From NCBI GenBank assembly GCA_025435555.1, contig JAIWWG010000020.1, positions 124,001 through 188,000 on the forward strand: a stretch of 64,000 nucleotides of DNA. The letters run 5' to 3'. This DNA comes from Chytriomyces cf. hyalinus JEL632 (lineage: Eukaryota > Chytridiomycota > Chytridiomycetes > Chytridiales > Chytriomycetaceae). Below the pieces are notes generated by a model. It saw only the letters and a program-made list of their open reading frames with translations. It did not search any database and was not told where the DNA came from. Shown here in pieces: positions 42,352 through 53,465 of the stretch (the stretch's first letter is position 1; every line of letters begins with the position of its first letter). The translations under genes were made by a program, and so were the position numbers.

Positions 42352-43853
42352 CTATCGGTCAACGCTCTGGTTAAGAAACACGCTTTTCCCTTGCTCCACA
42401 AGCGCCGCCAATTCCCGCTCCATTCCCAACAACTGCGCCAATTTCAAGCATCCCGCATCGCAGTCCCCCAAAAACACTGCATCTCTTCCAATCGAGTCTT
42501 GATGCGCACGCACACCCGCATCCAAGTCCTCAGCTTCAACTGTTGCACCGACAAAGTCTGCCACAAGTGCCCGATTGATCAACAACCGCGGAACACGCCG
42601 ATCCACAAACTTGTGTAAAAAATTAAACGGCGTCACTTTCAATGAAGATCCCATAATTATCACGGCATCCACAGACTCGGGGCCGTCAAAATCAACGTCG
42701 CAGCATTGTGTGAAACGTGTGGGGAGCGGTTCCCCAAAGAATACAATGTCTGGTTTCACGAGGCCGTTGCATGCGTCGCATTTTGGGATTTCGTTTGCAA
42801 ATATCTTTTGCTTGACCCATTCTTGTGTGAACTGTTTGCCGCAGCCGGGAACATTTTTAGCCATTTCAGCCGTCAAGTCTGATTCGAGGGTTGGCCAAGA
42901 TCCACCCACACAGGTGGCGGATGAAAACGAGCCATGAGATTCAACAAGTAAATCGGCATTGATTCCAGCAACGCGTTCCAAGTTGTCAATGTTTTGAGTG
43001 TAATTGCGTTTGAGCATTTTGCGCATTGCCAGAAGCTTGATGAAAAAGTGGGATGGGGTTGGCATGTAGTTTCCAGGATACATTTCTTTCGCGAGCGTGT
43101 AAAAGGGGACAGGATTCTTTCTGAAAAAGTCAATGCTGAACATGGATTCCGGCGTTGGTAGATTGTATTTTTCCAACGTTGCGTAGAGACCGGTATCGGG
43201 GCTTCGAAAGTCCGGAATGCCCGCTGACGTGGAAATCCCTGCCCCAGTCAAGACCAGAATTCGGCGACAATCGTTTTCCTTGATGTATGTGGCAAAGCTT
43301 TCGATGGAATCGTCTTTGAGAATTCTTGAACGGGGAGTCGAACCTGATGCTGAGCTTGAACCCTGCGCTGCTGAGCCTGACCCTGAACTTGAGCTTGCTA
43401 GAAGGAGAGGATGCGGTTCGCCAAACTTTGCCTCATGGCACGCGTTGAGCGCGTTGAGCAAGCGAGGGTGGGTAATGTACGAATCGCACTCGTAACAGAA
43501 TACGGACAAGTCAGTAAACGACAGTGACACAGCATGACGGGTCCCTTCGAAATGCGCGGCCATGTGTCCGTTGACGTAACGCGAGCAGCAGACGGCCACG
43601 CAGTTGGGAGACAGGCATACCCAGTTCTCGTCGCTGCTCCCACAGTCGGCAATGCTGCATTGCGAGGAGTGAGCTGGGTTTAATGGGATTAAGGACTGAT
43701 GGTGGTCGCCATATTGGAATATCAGCTACCGTGCTCGGCGAGTCGCACCCCGGCGGCTCCCGTAAAGTCGCCAACATGCTCATACACGTGAGGACAGTCT
43801 GTCTTGGGGTACACGGCAAATCCCTCCAAATCGTTCAACAAGATCGTGAGTTC
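42352..43853 (-). CDS. Sirtuin (Sir2 class I) fused to an N-terminal UBP-type zinc finger
   Basis: Two exons encode about 480 residues. Residues ~20-110 form a ZnF-UBP: DCPHVYEHV, then CSIADCGSSDENWVCL, then CCSRYVNGHMAAHFEGTRH, then FCYECDSYI. This keeps the Trp, Arg-Tyr and Tyr used to hold the free ubiquitin tail in HDAC6 and USP5. After a Ser/Gly linker comes a Sir2 NAD-dependent deacetylase domain: LTGAGISTSAGIPDFRSPDT, TQNIDNLERVAGI, catalytic His in ESHGSF, zinc cysteines (ATC, PGC, KCDAC), LVKPDIVFFGEPLP and IIMGSSLKVTPFNFL. Between the first and second zinc cysteines is an insertion of roughly 18 residues. The intron (about 43669-43726) joins AEHAHSSQ to CSIADC. It is divergent from PEX14. 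Confidence 0.88.
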
Positions 43854-43971
43854 CATCTGTGCTTGTTATATTTTTCTTTACACTGACTTTATGTGATAAA
43901 TAATCGTCCATTGTGTTTTCGTAAATAAAAAGTAAAAAATATTTTGGGCGTCTCCCGAAACAAAAAAAACC
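43854..43971. promoter_or_regulatory. Divergent promoter, UBP-finger sirtuin / PEX14
   Basis: 118 bases separate the two start codons. The spacer is A/T-rich (AAATAAAAAGTAAAAAATATTTT near 43923-43945). The pair shares a single intergenic region and may be co-expressed; that is inference. Confidence 0.4.
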
Positions 43972-45153
43972 ATGAGCAGCACCGAGACCGTCCGTCCCGA
44001 GAGCGTTGCGCTTGCAGTCAAGTTCCTCGGCGACCCACAAGTCGCAGCAGCACCGCTTGCCAAGCGCGTGGCGTTCCTCGAGTCAAAAGGATTGACGGCC
44101 GCAGAGATTGACGTGGCACTGAGTCAGACCGCAACAACAACCACCGCACGCCCGGCTGACACGCCACCCCCACTGCCAAGCACTCCACCCCCGCAACTGT
44201 CTGCTGCGTATAAACCAGACTGGCGCGATTACGTTATCGGATCCATTGGACTTGTAGGCTTTGGGTATGGTGCCTTCCATCTTATTCAGGTATCGCTTCT
44301 TTTTGAAAGCATGAGTAAGGGGTTTGATGGGGGAAATGCCGTATTTAATCGGATTATATTCAGAACTACTTGCTGCCGTCCCTTTCATGGCCGAATTTCG
44401 GTCAGCAAAAAGAAAGCCAAGATCGTATGGAAGCGCAACTTGCGGCCATGGCCAATGCACTCGAACTAGCTACAAAGACGATACAAGATCAGTCAAATAA
44501 ACTCAAAGACGTTCTCGATCAATCCGTGCTGGAACAAGAACGCAGCGGCGAAGAAGTGCGCGGGATTCGCGAAGAACTCGAAGCTTTGAAAGCCATCTTA
44601 CCGGTAAACGATTTTTGTCATAATTGGCAGTGGGGGTATTATGGACTTGCGGCTAACAAAGCTTTACATGTTTTTATTTATTTATTTCAAACAGTCTCTT
44701 TCGAAATCAAATCCGTCCGACCCTTCTTTGGCAGACCTTCAGACTGACGTGAAATCTTTGAAAAACCTGCTGCTGAATCGAAAATCTTTCCCACCTATTC
44801 CCACACAATCAACAAGCATGCCCCTTGCGTACCAGAGCAGTTCCAACAGCAGCAAAACCTCTCCAAAACGAAACGGAGATTCGAGCGAAGATGAACGCAA
44901 AACTGATATTTCTGCAGCACCTACACCTATTTTGCATGACGTGGATTCATTTCTGGGGAAATTCACGGCAGGAAAACCGGCGATTCCTTCTTGGCAGCTG
45001 GAACCAGCGTCCAAACCTGTTGCAAATGGGTACGGTACGAAAAGCACGAGCGTTGAATCAAGTTCCAATGGCGGGTACTCTGTCAACCTGGGGGGCGGGA
45101 GTGATGCAGATGAGGATAAGGTGGATGAGGGAAGCGGGACTGAGGGCATTTAA
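43972..45153 (+). CDS. PEX14: Peroxisomal docking protein PEX14
   Basis: This docks the PEX5 receptor at the peroxisome. The N-terminal PEX14 domain is clear (ESVALAVKFLGDPQVAAAPL, then RVAFLESKGLTAAEIDVAL). A Pro-rich stretch (TPPPLPSTPPPQ) and a membrane helix (DYVIGSIGLVGFGYGAFHL) follow. A long coiled coil comes next (MEAQLAAMANALELATKTIQ ... VRGIREELEALKAI, ADLQTDVKSLKNLL). The tail is Ser-rich and acidic. Three exons; introns lie near 44289-44363 and 44603-44694. One fold of the coiled coil is split by the second intron. The length, about 330 residues, is typical for fungi. Confidence 0.92.
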
Positions 45154-45437
45154 AGGGGTAGACTGAGTGAGTGCGTGTGTGGGTTGATAAGTAAAACATT
45201 CTTCCATTTGGCGGAAAAATATCATTTGCGGAATAATATCATTTTTCGCGGCGACAAAGGAAGCGCTAAACCCGACAAATTACTTTTACTAATATAAAAT
45301 GTTTGACAAACATTGTTTGAATAAGTAAGCAGCAATTGTCTGATTTGTGATCAGATTGTAACACAAGCCGCGTCCCATGCGCAATTGCCAGTGTGACTTT
45401 TGTAAGCAAACGACATAAAAGCGCTTTGACTTTTGAG
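45154..45437. promoter_or_regulatory. Promoter of 7TM copy 4 with repeated AATATCATTT and E2F-like boxes
   Basis: A direct repeat of AATATCATTT sits at about 45218-45227 and 45235-45244. It is flanked by TTTGGCGGAAAA (about 45207) and TTTTTCGCGGCG (about 45242), both resembling E2F/SBF-type boxes. A TATA-like ATATAAAA lies near 45292, 140 bases before the ATG. The assignment is by sequence likeness only. Confidence 0.35.
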
Positions 45438-46469
45438 ATGGGTTTAAACACAAACATGCAAAACATGAACTCAACAGCGACCACCGACCCTGCCAATGGA
45501 AGCTATCCAAGCGCGACATTCCCACGCATCAACTACGCACATCTGGTCCAATGGCAATCCAGTGTCGCCGCTTTCATCTTTACCGCCCTTGCCGCTCTTA
45601 TTACCGTCTGCATCACAAGAAACCTGGTCCAAAAAGCCAAAAGCAAGCACTCCAAAATGATTTACGTATACCTCCTGTTCTGGTGCATCTTCAGAGTCAC
45701 GGCCTTTTCATTACGTGCCTACATTTTGACCGACGAGAACGGCGAAAATTACAAAACGTACCAATGGACCTCCATCATCGCCTCCCTTGGCTTCATGCCT
45801 CTCGCTGAAGTACTCGCATTTTGCGCCCTTAAATCTCTGGCTCTCATGTACGGCTTCTCCAACCAAAAACTGCACCGGCTCGACCTCGTAATCAAGCTCT
45901 GTTTTCTCGTCTTTGGAGGCCTTGTAACTGCATTCGTGGTCGACTACACAATGAACAAGCCGTTCGGAAGCGAACCTAAAACCTACGCAGGTCTCATGGT
46001 TTGCCGAGAAATCGGGTTTAACGGACTGCTGCTCATCACACTCACAGCGTTGGCAGTCAGCTTTGGCAACACGCGTCAATCCATTGTTTCTCGGACCCAG
46101 ATTCCGCCACATTTGGTCTCCGCGTTTACGCGCATGAATGGCATGGTGTGTGTTCAGGCCGTGTTGATGGTAGTCAAACTGGTGTACACCACGTACCGGA
46201 ACTGGAACCCTTCCCAAGGACGGAGTGAGGTTTTGTGGTATGCTATCGGTATGGCGCCAGAGTTTGTGTTTTTGCTGTGGTACGTGAGACATGACACGCT
46301 GCTGAGCGTGTTTGACGAGGTTGAGGCGGCTGTGGATGAAACTGGCAAAGCAGCAAGTGAAGATCTGAAGTTGGAAGAAGCGAATGTGCTCTCGGAGGGA
46401 TCGGATGAATTTCTGATCAACCGGGGTGGGCAGTCGTTGAAGCGACCTGATTCTGAGTTGAGCAAATAA
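45438..46469 (+). CDS. Seven-transmembrane protein, unassigned family, copy 4 (intronless)
   Basis: This single exon encodes 343 residues. A short Asn/Thr/Ser-rich N-terminus (MGLNTNMQNMNSTATTDPAN) carries possible N-glycosylation sites. Seven helices follow with the family motifs: RNLVQKAKSKHSKMIYVYLL, RAYILTDENGENYKTYQW, ASLGFMPLAEVLAFCALKSL, MNKPFGSEPKTYAGLMVCRE, IGFNGLLLITL and VKLVYTTYRNWNPSQGRSEV. It is nearest copy 1 in the GENY..QW and ASLGFMPLAE motifs but lacks its introns. The C-terminal tail is acidic and Ser-rich. It lies 6.2 kb from copy 3, separated by four unrelated genes. Confidence 0.75.
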   Translation: MGLNTNMQNMNSTATTDPANGSYPSATFPRINYAHLVQWQSSVAAFIFTALAALITVCITRNLVQKAKSKHSKMIYVYLLFWCIFRVTAFSLRAYILTDENGENYKTYQWTSIIASLGFMPLAEVLAFCALKSLALMYGFSNQKLHRLDLVIKLCFLVFGGLVTAFVVDYTMNKPFGSEPKTYAGLMVCREIGFNGLLLITLTALAVSFGNTRQSIVSRTQIPPHLVSAFTRMNGMVCVQAVLMVVKLVYTTYRNWNPSQGRSEVLWYAIGMAPEFVFLLWYVRHDTLLSVFDEVEAAVDETGKAASEDLKLEEANVLSEGSDEFLINRGGQSLKRPDSELSK

Positions 46470-46525
46470 ATACCTTGAACATTTTACGAGAGATAAATAT
46501 TTACCAACCGTGATCGAGCCGTGAA

Positions 46526-47815
46526 ATGGAACAAAGCCAGCTGCACCGCTTGTTCCACGCGCCAAGTGGTGACCAAAACGACTCGATCGAACCAGCAGAA
46601 AACTTGGCACTTGTGGGAGCCCCGCTGTCTTTTCGCTCATCACTCGCCTGGAACTACACCATCAACACTCTGCTCCGATACCCGTGCGCCACCGCCGTCT
46701 TTATCGCAGCAAGGCATAAACTTGACAGCTGGACTGGTCCAAGTTTGAATCTGAGCACATGTTCTGTGCAAAATGGGGATGGACTTGCGCAGGTGACGAA
46801 TCCTCCGCAAACTGTGTTGTCGCGGATTGTTGTCAAGTTGAGTGTATGGTCCCCACGTAATCTCGGCCCCAATTTACCCTTTCAGCTGATGGATCATCCC
46901 CCGCACAAACTTCAGATCTCCAGCTACAGCAGCAGGTCTGCGAAAGCTGCTCGCGGCCATGCCCACTGAAGACGAGGAACTGGGCTCGCAAGGGCTGCCC
47001 TGTCTCATTATTGTCGACGACTTGAGCGCATTCTTTGATACGCGCGTTGATTCGTAATTGCGCCCTATTTTCCCCCTCCCATGTCGGCGCTGATATTTTT
47101 CTCAAAAACAGGTCCGAAAATGTGCGATTCACGCTTGCACTGCTCAATCAAACAGTTCAGACAATACGGAACCAATCGACGCCGTGAGTTTGGGGGCAGT
47201 CCGCTGTTTCATGAATGAATATTTAACAGCGCGTTGTATTTTTTTCCTCGTCAGTGGAACGCCATCCTCGCAGTGTCACTTTCTCGTCACGGACCTTGCA
47301 CATTCCCACGCGTCCGCATTCGATTCAATTCATCGTTTCAAATCAGGCTCGATTTCGACGCAACAATCTCTTTCGATGCAATCTCAATCTTCGAAAAAGC
47401 GGCGGCATGGGGCGAATGGGACTGCCAGGCTTTCAGTGTCTGTGGATCAGATTTTGGATCAAAGCGTGGATTGGACTATTCAAATTCAAGGTTGCTTCAA
47501 GTCACAGATCTTGTTGATGTTAATTTTTTTCTTTGGAGTTTAGGCCACTTTCCAACGTTCATGCTCGAAGCTAAAGAAACCCGGATACGCAAGTACAAGA
47601 TGTCTCAAACGCAGCTAGCAATATCTGAAGGAGTAGGAAGCGATTTGCCTCACAGTATGCAAGGGGTGCAGTTTCATTTCCGAGTCGTGCCAGCCAAGAT
47701 TGCTGCGCATCCTGATTCGAGCGAGTATGAAGTCGAGGGCTGCGACGAGTGGGAGGATGTCGGACACGGCATTGCGCTGGAGAGTGTGACGCAGACCGAA
47801 ACATCGGTGAAGTGA
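46526..47815 (+). CDS. SWSAP1-like (Rad51-paralogue-type) protein, tentative
   Basis: Four or five exons. The first encodes a possible ATPase core start, LALVGAPLSFRSSLAWNYTI (region of a Walker A loop, but without the usual GK[ST]), then YPCATAVFIAAR. Later comes EELGSQGLPCLIIVDDLSAF, which fits a Walker B strand (IIVDDL), then VRFTLALLNQTVQTI. The C-terminal half is longer than usual for SWSAP1 and includes QVTDLVDVNFFLWSLGHF and CDEWEDVGHGIAL. The layout suggests a Shu-complex type RecA-like protein that helps Rad51, but the Walker A loss and distant match make this uncertain. Introns lie near 46850-46905, 47050-47112 and 47184-47255. Confidence 0.4.
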
Positions 47816-47899
47816 AAAAATGAAAAACCGTTTGAAAAAATTGTTTGCTTCCCACGGTCCTGGCCACCGCAAACTCGGTACACACAAACCCTCTTTTGG

Positions 47900-49630
47900 A
47901 TGCTCCACATCGCAAGCACGAAACCAAAGAAAGAAAAGAAACGAAAAGGAAAGAAGAGGGACAGCAAGGCCGCCCTGAGCAACCCGAACCCAAGTCTCCT
48001 CGCATCGCTGCCACAGGAACTCCTCGAACGCGTTTTGACATGGGCCGGTGTCGAAGCTTACGTGGCCGTGTCTCAGGTCTCCCACGCATTATTGCTCCAA
48101 TGCAGTACGCCGAGCATTGGCCGATTCGTGTTTGAGGCTGCGTTCCCCTTCAAACCACCCGAACTGCCGCCGACCCTGCAGCAATCCCTGTCGTACAAAA
48201 AACTAAACCACTTCCTGCTCACACATGGATGCGAGTTTTGCGCTGCCCCTAAAGCCCGCTGCATCAACTGGCTCCGCCTCTCCAAAAACTGCACCAAATG
48301 CCTCGAAGCCTACAGCAAGGGTGGCATGACCGCTGACACGCTGCCACGGCCTCCTCCCATCTCATTAACTGAGGACTATTCAGACTGGGCCAAATGCGTG
48401 ATGATGGCTGAATTCGAGTATCGCGCCGAAAGATCAGGAAACCCACGTCTCATTGCCGCTCAGAACAGACGGGCTACCATTCCAGAGGCAATGAACTACT
48501 CGACATCACCCACGATGTATCATGGACACGTGCCGTGTTTCCGAGTCACGTGGGAAATCCTGCACGGATACCCACACTTTAATGAAATGTACTACGATTC
48601 GCGCAACTTTGTCACCTTGCCCGCCTATAACAGTATGCTAGACTTGCTGCGCCATAAAATATTTCAAATGCGGTGTGAAGTCGAGGCCCTGCGGTGCTTT
48701 GAGATTCTGAACGAATTCATTTTCAAACCCAACGACGAGGTTGGTAATGCTTCTCGAGCCCAATGGTTTGTGACGACGGGCGGTGACTGGCTGAAGGATG
48801 AAATGCCTGAAACTTTTTCTGTTCGGAATGAGTGCGGATTATATTGGGAGTTTTTGAAAACGATGCAACTCAAATGGATTGCGGTGCTTGTCAAGGATTT
48901 TGAAGGTGAACGATTTTCATTTCACATCCTTCCCTCCCTATCATCCGCTGAAAATACCTGTTAAATGCAGGAATGCATTGGAATGAACCCTTTTTGGGAA
49001 ACGAATACCTCAAACACAAAGTACGCTTGCGCGACGAGCTCTTGAAACCGTACTCTACGTTTGAAGAAGGAAAGCGGATCTTGCTCTCGCGTTACCCATA
49101 CCTCTCAAGGACCTTTGATGACATGTTTAAACCCAGCAACGGTCATTGGCTTATTTTCACTTCCAGTTGAGTTTTTCACTCCAAAACATTTTTTTTGGAA
49201 GACGCGAAAAAAAAAAACTCACTTTTTTTTCGCCCTCAGACATGTGTACATTGAATCTCGCCCAAACGAGCCCCGAGACGGTGATACGTTTTCTCGAGTC
49301 ACAATGCACGCGGTGGATGGGAGAAACTAGCCTGAATGAGCTATTTCCAGGATGCAATGCTCGGTATTTAATGGATGCACGCGGCCAGATTCGACTACAC
49401 GTTGATGAAGTGGGAGTCATCTTTTGGTTTCGAGCGCATGCGGCGTGTAAGAACCTTGCAAAAGTTGTTTTTTTTTTATCCTTTGTTGAAAACGTTTTGT
49501 TTGGGTTGACCTGTCTGCTTTCACTTTTCCAGATTTCGATCACAAGGTCAGCAGCAATCAGCAACTTTCGGATCTTTTAAAAACGGATGCTTTGAATTGG
49601 AGAGAATGGATTCAGAAAACGGTTCTGTAA
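47900..49630 (+). CDS. F-box protein
   Basis: A lysine-rich N-terminus (PKKEKKRKGKKR) precedes an F-box (PNPSLLASLPQELLERVLTW, then AGVEAYVAVSQVSHALL). The remaining ~440 residues have no repeat or WD pattern I recognise. They contain a Cys pair module (HGCEFCAAPKARCINWLRLS followed by KNCTKCL) that may bind zinc, as in some fungal F-box proteins. Four exons: introns lie near 48906-48969, 49168-49240 and 49447-49532. The last exon ends in NWREWIQKTVL. It is probably an SCF ubiquitin ligase receptor with unknown substrate. It follows the SWSAP1-like gene after 84 bases on the same strand. Confidence 0.75.
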
Positions 49631-49822
49631 CGTTTTTTTGTTTATCTGATTTTCGCGTCGTGTGAACCACACAGAAAGTAGACTTCTTAGAAGCACCAAA
49701 CCCGCAAAATGAATAAGGTCACTTTTCCTTCATTTCAAAACTGGTAGAACTCAAAAAAAAAAAGAAAACAAAAAGAAAAGAAAAGTTGTAAAGATAGCAA
49801 TGCTCTGAGTCGTTTTTCATTT

Positions 49823-52800
49823 TCATCTGGGTCCTTGCCCACTAGGTGGAGGGGGTCCCGGCTGCTGATAGCCTTGGGGTGGAGGCCCTTGCGCATAGTA
49901 CTGATACTGCTGTCCAGCATACCTTGGATCTAAATACTGCGCTCCAGGTTGAGCCGCATAGCGTGGATCGTACACAACCTGAGGCTGTGGCTGTCCTTGT
50001 TGGTAGGCTAATTGCTGCTGCTGTTGTTGAGCCATGTAATACTGGTATTGTTGTTGTTGTTGCGCGTAATATTGTGGATATCTTGGATCCTGAGGGTGCA
50101 TCTGATACTGTCCTTGTGGCGGTTGCTGGTATTGCTGCTGCTGTGCATAACCTGGTTGTTGTCCATAATTTGCGGGTTGTTGCTGTTGCTGCTGTTGTTG
50201 AGGATGTTGAGGATGTTGCGATGGGTGGGCACCAGCTGTTTGAGAATGCTGATACTGTTGCTGCCTGGGAGGCGGAATGAGACTGTCTCCTTGGACCCTT
50301 CCGTTTCCTGACGACGGAGCCAGTCGCGGCGAATGTGGCGCAGAAATACGAGGAGACTGGGGCGCCGGTGAGAGAGACGCTCCAGTCGGAGCAGGGCCGT
50401 CCGCTGCTCTGCGCCCATCGTGTGGCTGGCCCTGGCTCTGGCCCGGAATGTCAGGAAGAACACGGTGCTTGTTGTTGCTCGGCTGACTCTGCGGATGCTC
50501 GCTGTGCTGCTGCGATTGTTGTTGCTGTTGAGGCGGCTGTTGAGGTTGCTGCGGCTGCGCAATCTGCAGCTTGGCAATGTCCGCCTCAATCTTGGAACTT
50601 TCGACCGAGTTTTTTCTTTCGCTCGCTGGTGATCCAGCAGACGCCTGCTTTGGCTTTTCTTTCATGTAGTAGACGACCGTTCCTTTACGTCCACGGTCGA
50701 TCGCAGCAAGCAAGCTTCCCGGAGTGTCGCTCAAGATTTTGATGGAGGCCGACGAATCAACTTTCAAAACTTGAAGAATTTGGGCTGATCGCCAGTCAGC
50801 CACCTCCATAGTTTGCTTCCCAACTGCAATCACTTGATCCACCGGTCTCATCACGAGCTGGGTGGGTGGCTCCATCCATGTAACACCATCCTTCCATCCT
50901 CCAACACCGCTTCCCATCATTGGTTGACTTGCGATATCCACCACCCGCGTTAAACGGTGGAATGTTGCCAAAAAGTATCTGTCCACACTGGTGGAACCTG
51001 CGCTGCCCGGTCCCGTCACTGCCAGCAGTTTCCTATTCACCGTATTGTTCGGCCGGCTCATGCTCTTCAACTCATTGCGCTTGGCCTCTGAAAAGGGAAT
51101 CTGATAAAATCCGTGCCATCGTGGACGGTATCCACCTCCATTCGCTTGCGCATTTTTCATAAATTCCCGATGCACTTCCACCTCAATCACCTTCGAGTCA
51201 GACACCTGAACCAAGTTCGCCTCCATCGCGTATGCCATGTAGACTTCCCGGACTGAAAGACCGTCCGTGATGAGATTCATAAACTTGGGCAGCTCAGGCA
51301 GCCAGAACGCTTTCAGCTTCATGAAACGCAAGTACGGATCTTTGGCCCATTCAAACAGAATGACATCCCGAGTAAACAGAACACCCATGAAAATGGAAGA
51401 CTCCGTGCGTTGAATGAGGAAAGAACCACTGTCCTTTGTAGCCAGGATTTTGATGTAGTCACTGGTCCATTTGGCAATCAGCGTCGCTTCGTCCTCAACA
51501 ACATCCTTTTCTTGGACATTTTTGTATTCGTCATCGATTTCGGGCGACATTTGTTCCGGCCCTTGAAGTTTCCCATCTTGGCTGGAGTCCATGTTTGTTT
51601 TTGCCAAAAGCGCAGGGCTCATACCCAAAATGTAATGAATGAGTTTACGAATCGATGATAGTTTGTACTGGCGAATATGATTATGTTTGCCTGAGAGGGC
51701 AATGAGCACGTTATAGTCCGACAAAACTTGCACTTGCTTAAATCGAATGTGACGAATCAGAGGGATAGGTTCGATTCTCGGAGTGTTGACTTCATTGAAA
51801 TACAGTCCGCGCTCGGTTGCCAAAAGAACAAATGTGCCGTCAAGAATGTCTGCGCCATAGATGTCGCGCATAATGCCACCCATTGCTGTTGGAGTAAGGA
51901 CGCGATTTGAAACAGACCCTTCTTCAATAAAGCCAGGGAAGTCCGCTCCAAGCATCGATGGCCTGAAAACTTCGTTGGGCTGAGGAGAAAAATGCATCTT
52001 TAGCAGACCAGAAAAATAATTTCAAATAAAGCAAATACCGCCGGAGCTGCAGTGATGGCCTGAGGCGCAGTTGGGGGTGCTGAACCTCCGGGTGAAACCA
52101 CATTCGCTGCAACGGCTGCGAGAGTTTGCTGTGTCTTCAACTGGGCCTGCTTGGCAACCTTCATAGTCTCATGCAGCACCTTTTCAGGGACAGCTTGTTT
52201 TTTCTCTTGTTCGTCTTCTTCGTCGTCCAGAGGCTCCAGTCCCGCCTTTTTTCTTTCGCGGGCAATCTTTGCCTTTTTAACCAAATCGCACATGATTTGC
52301 TGACGAGGCAATCCAGCCGCTTTTTGCATGAACGGGTGCTGCAAAATCTCACGCGCACTTGGGCGTCGAGCCGGATCCTTCACCAAACACGAGGCAATGA
52401 AATCGACAAACTGCTTGGACCAATTCTTTGGCTTTGCGAGGCCCAAATTACTACTTGGAATCATGTGCAAAGCGCGCATCGGGTGAATATCACTCAGGGG
52501 TGGGTTCTTGTCGGCAATTTCAATGGCAGTGATACCGATGGACCAAATATCTGATTTACAGTCGTACGCGGCGGTTTGAGATGTTGCACTTTCAGGATCA
52601 CATGCAATCACTTCTGGCGCCATCCAGTAACTGCAAATTATTTTTCACCATCAAAACGGAGATGTACGCAAACAAAGAAAGCTTGTCCAAGAGCACACTC
52701 ACGGAGTTCCAATAAAAGTACGAGCAGTTCCGTTCGAACTTTTGAGTTTCGCACTCACTCCAAAATCGGCCAACTTCAACTCGCCGGCTTCGGTTAAAAG

Positions 52801-53465
52801 CAAATTGCCGGCTTTAATGTCACGGTGGATCAAGGCCACTTGATTGTGCAAGTATTCGAGACCCACAATGGAGTCGTAGATGATGGAGCCAATCTGATCC
52901 TCATTGAAAGGCTTTTTGATTGCTGTTTGAAATGGACGTTATTGAGACGTTACAAGATAACTATTAGACGCAGGCGAGGTGATACCTCTGTAGATGCTAT
53001 CAAGAGCGCCGCCTCCACAGAATTCCATACAGATCTGAAAAAAACGACACAATCAGTGAATGTCCCCCGATGACGGAAAAATGAAAACAAAATCACGAGC
53101 GTGTACCCATAAATCGAGGCCCTTCAGGAAGAGACCCATGTATCGAGTCACGTTTGGGTGAGAACACGCCTTGAGAATTTCCATTTCAAGCAGCGTTTCC
53201 TTCAGCTCATCCTCCTTTAAGAACACCACTTTCACGGCCGAGATCTCGTTCGAACCAATCAAACGGCCCTGTCCCCGTTGCATGAAGGGTCAGGAGTCTT
53301 TTGATTTTACGAGTGAGGGAGGCAGAATATAAGACGGACCTTGTACACGTAGCCGTAGTTGCCCTTCCCAACCGTTTCGATCAGCTCGACCTGCCCTTTT
53401 GGCGACGGTGTCCGCAGCAGGATCGGGAACTTCTTGCCGTAACTCGCTATTTGCGCCGCCGACAT
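49823..53465 (-). CDS. Germinal-centre (MAP4K-type) kinase with CNH domain and Gln-rich tail
   Basis: This is a Ste20-family kinase. The kinase domain is N-terminal: VELIETVGKGNYGYVYKV, lysine in ISAVKVVFL, IHRDIKAGNLLLTEAGEL, LADFGVSAKLKSSNGTA, then TFIGTPYWMAPEVI. The catalytic H-R-D and D-F-G motifs are intact. After an alpha-helical linker comes a citron-homology (CNH) domain: ILDGTFVLLATERGLYFNEV, QVQVLSDYNVLIALSGKHNH and IRQYKLSSIRKLI. The C-terminal ~230 residues are Gln/Pro/Tyr-rich with Q runs up to eight (50020-50540). Introns include 51998-52040, 52631-52702, 52923-52987 and two near 53040-53340. The layout is that of MAP4K kinases upstream of JNK/Hippo-type cascades. It is divergent from the TmcB-like gene. 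Confidence 0.92.

Noticed and set aside
50012-50311. Plus-strand frame very rich in Leu, like a membrane protein
   Set aside because: It is the mirror of Gln codons in the kinase tail (CAG/CAA read as CTG/TTG).
51762-51785. GGTTCGATTC resembling a tRNA T-loop
   Set aside because: It lies within the antisense of the conserved CNH-domain coding sequence and has no cloverleaf around it.
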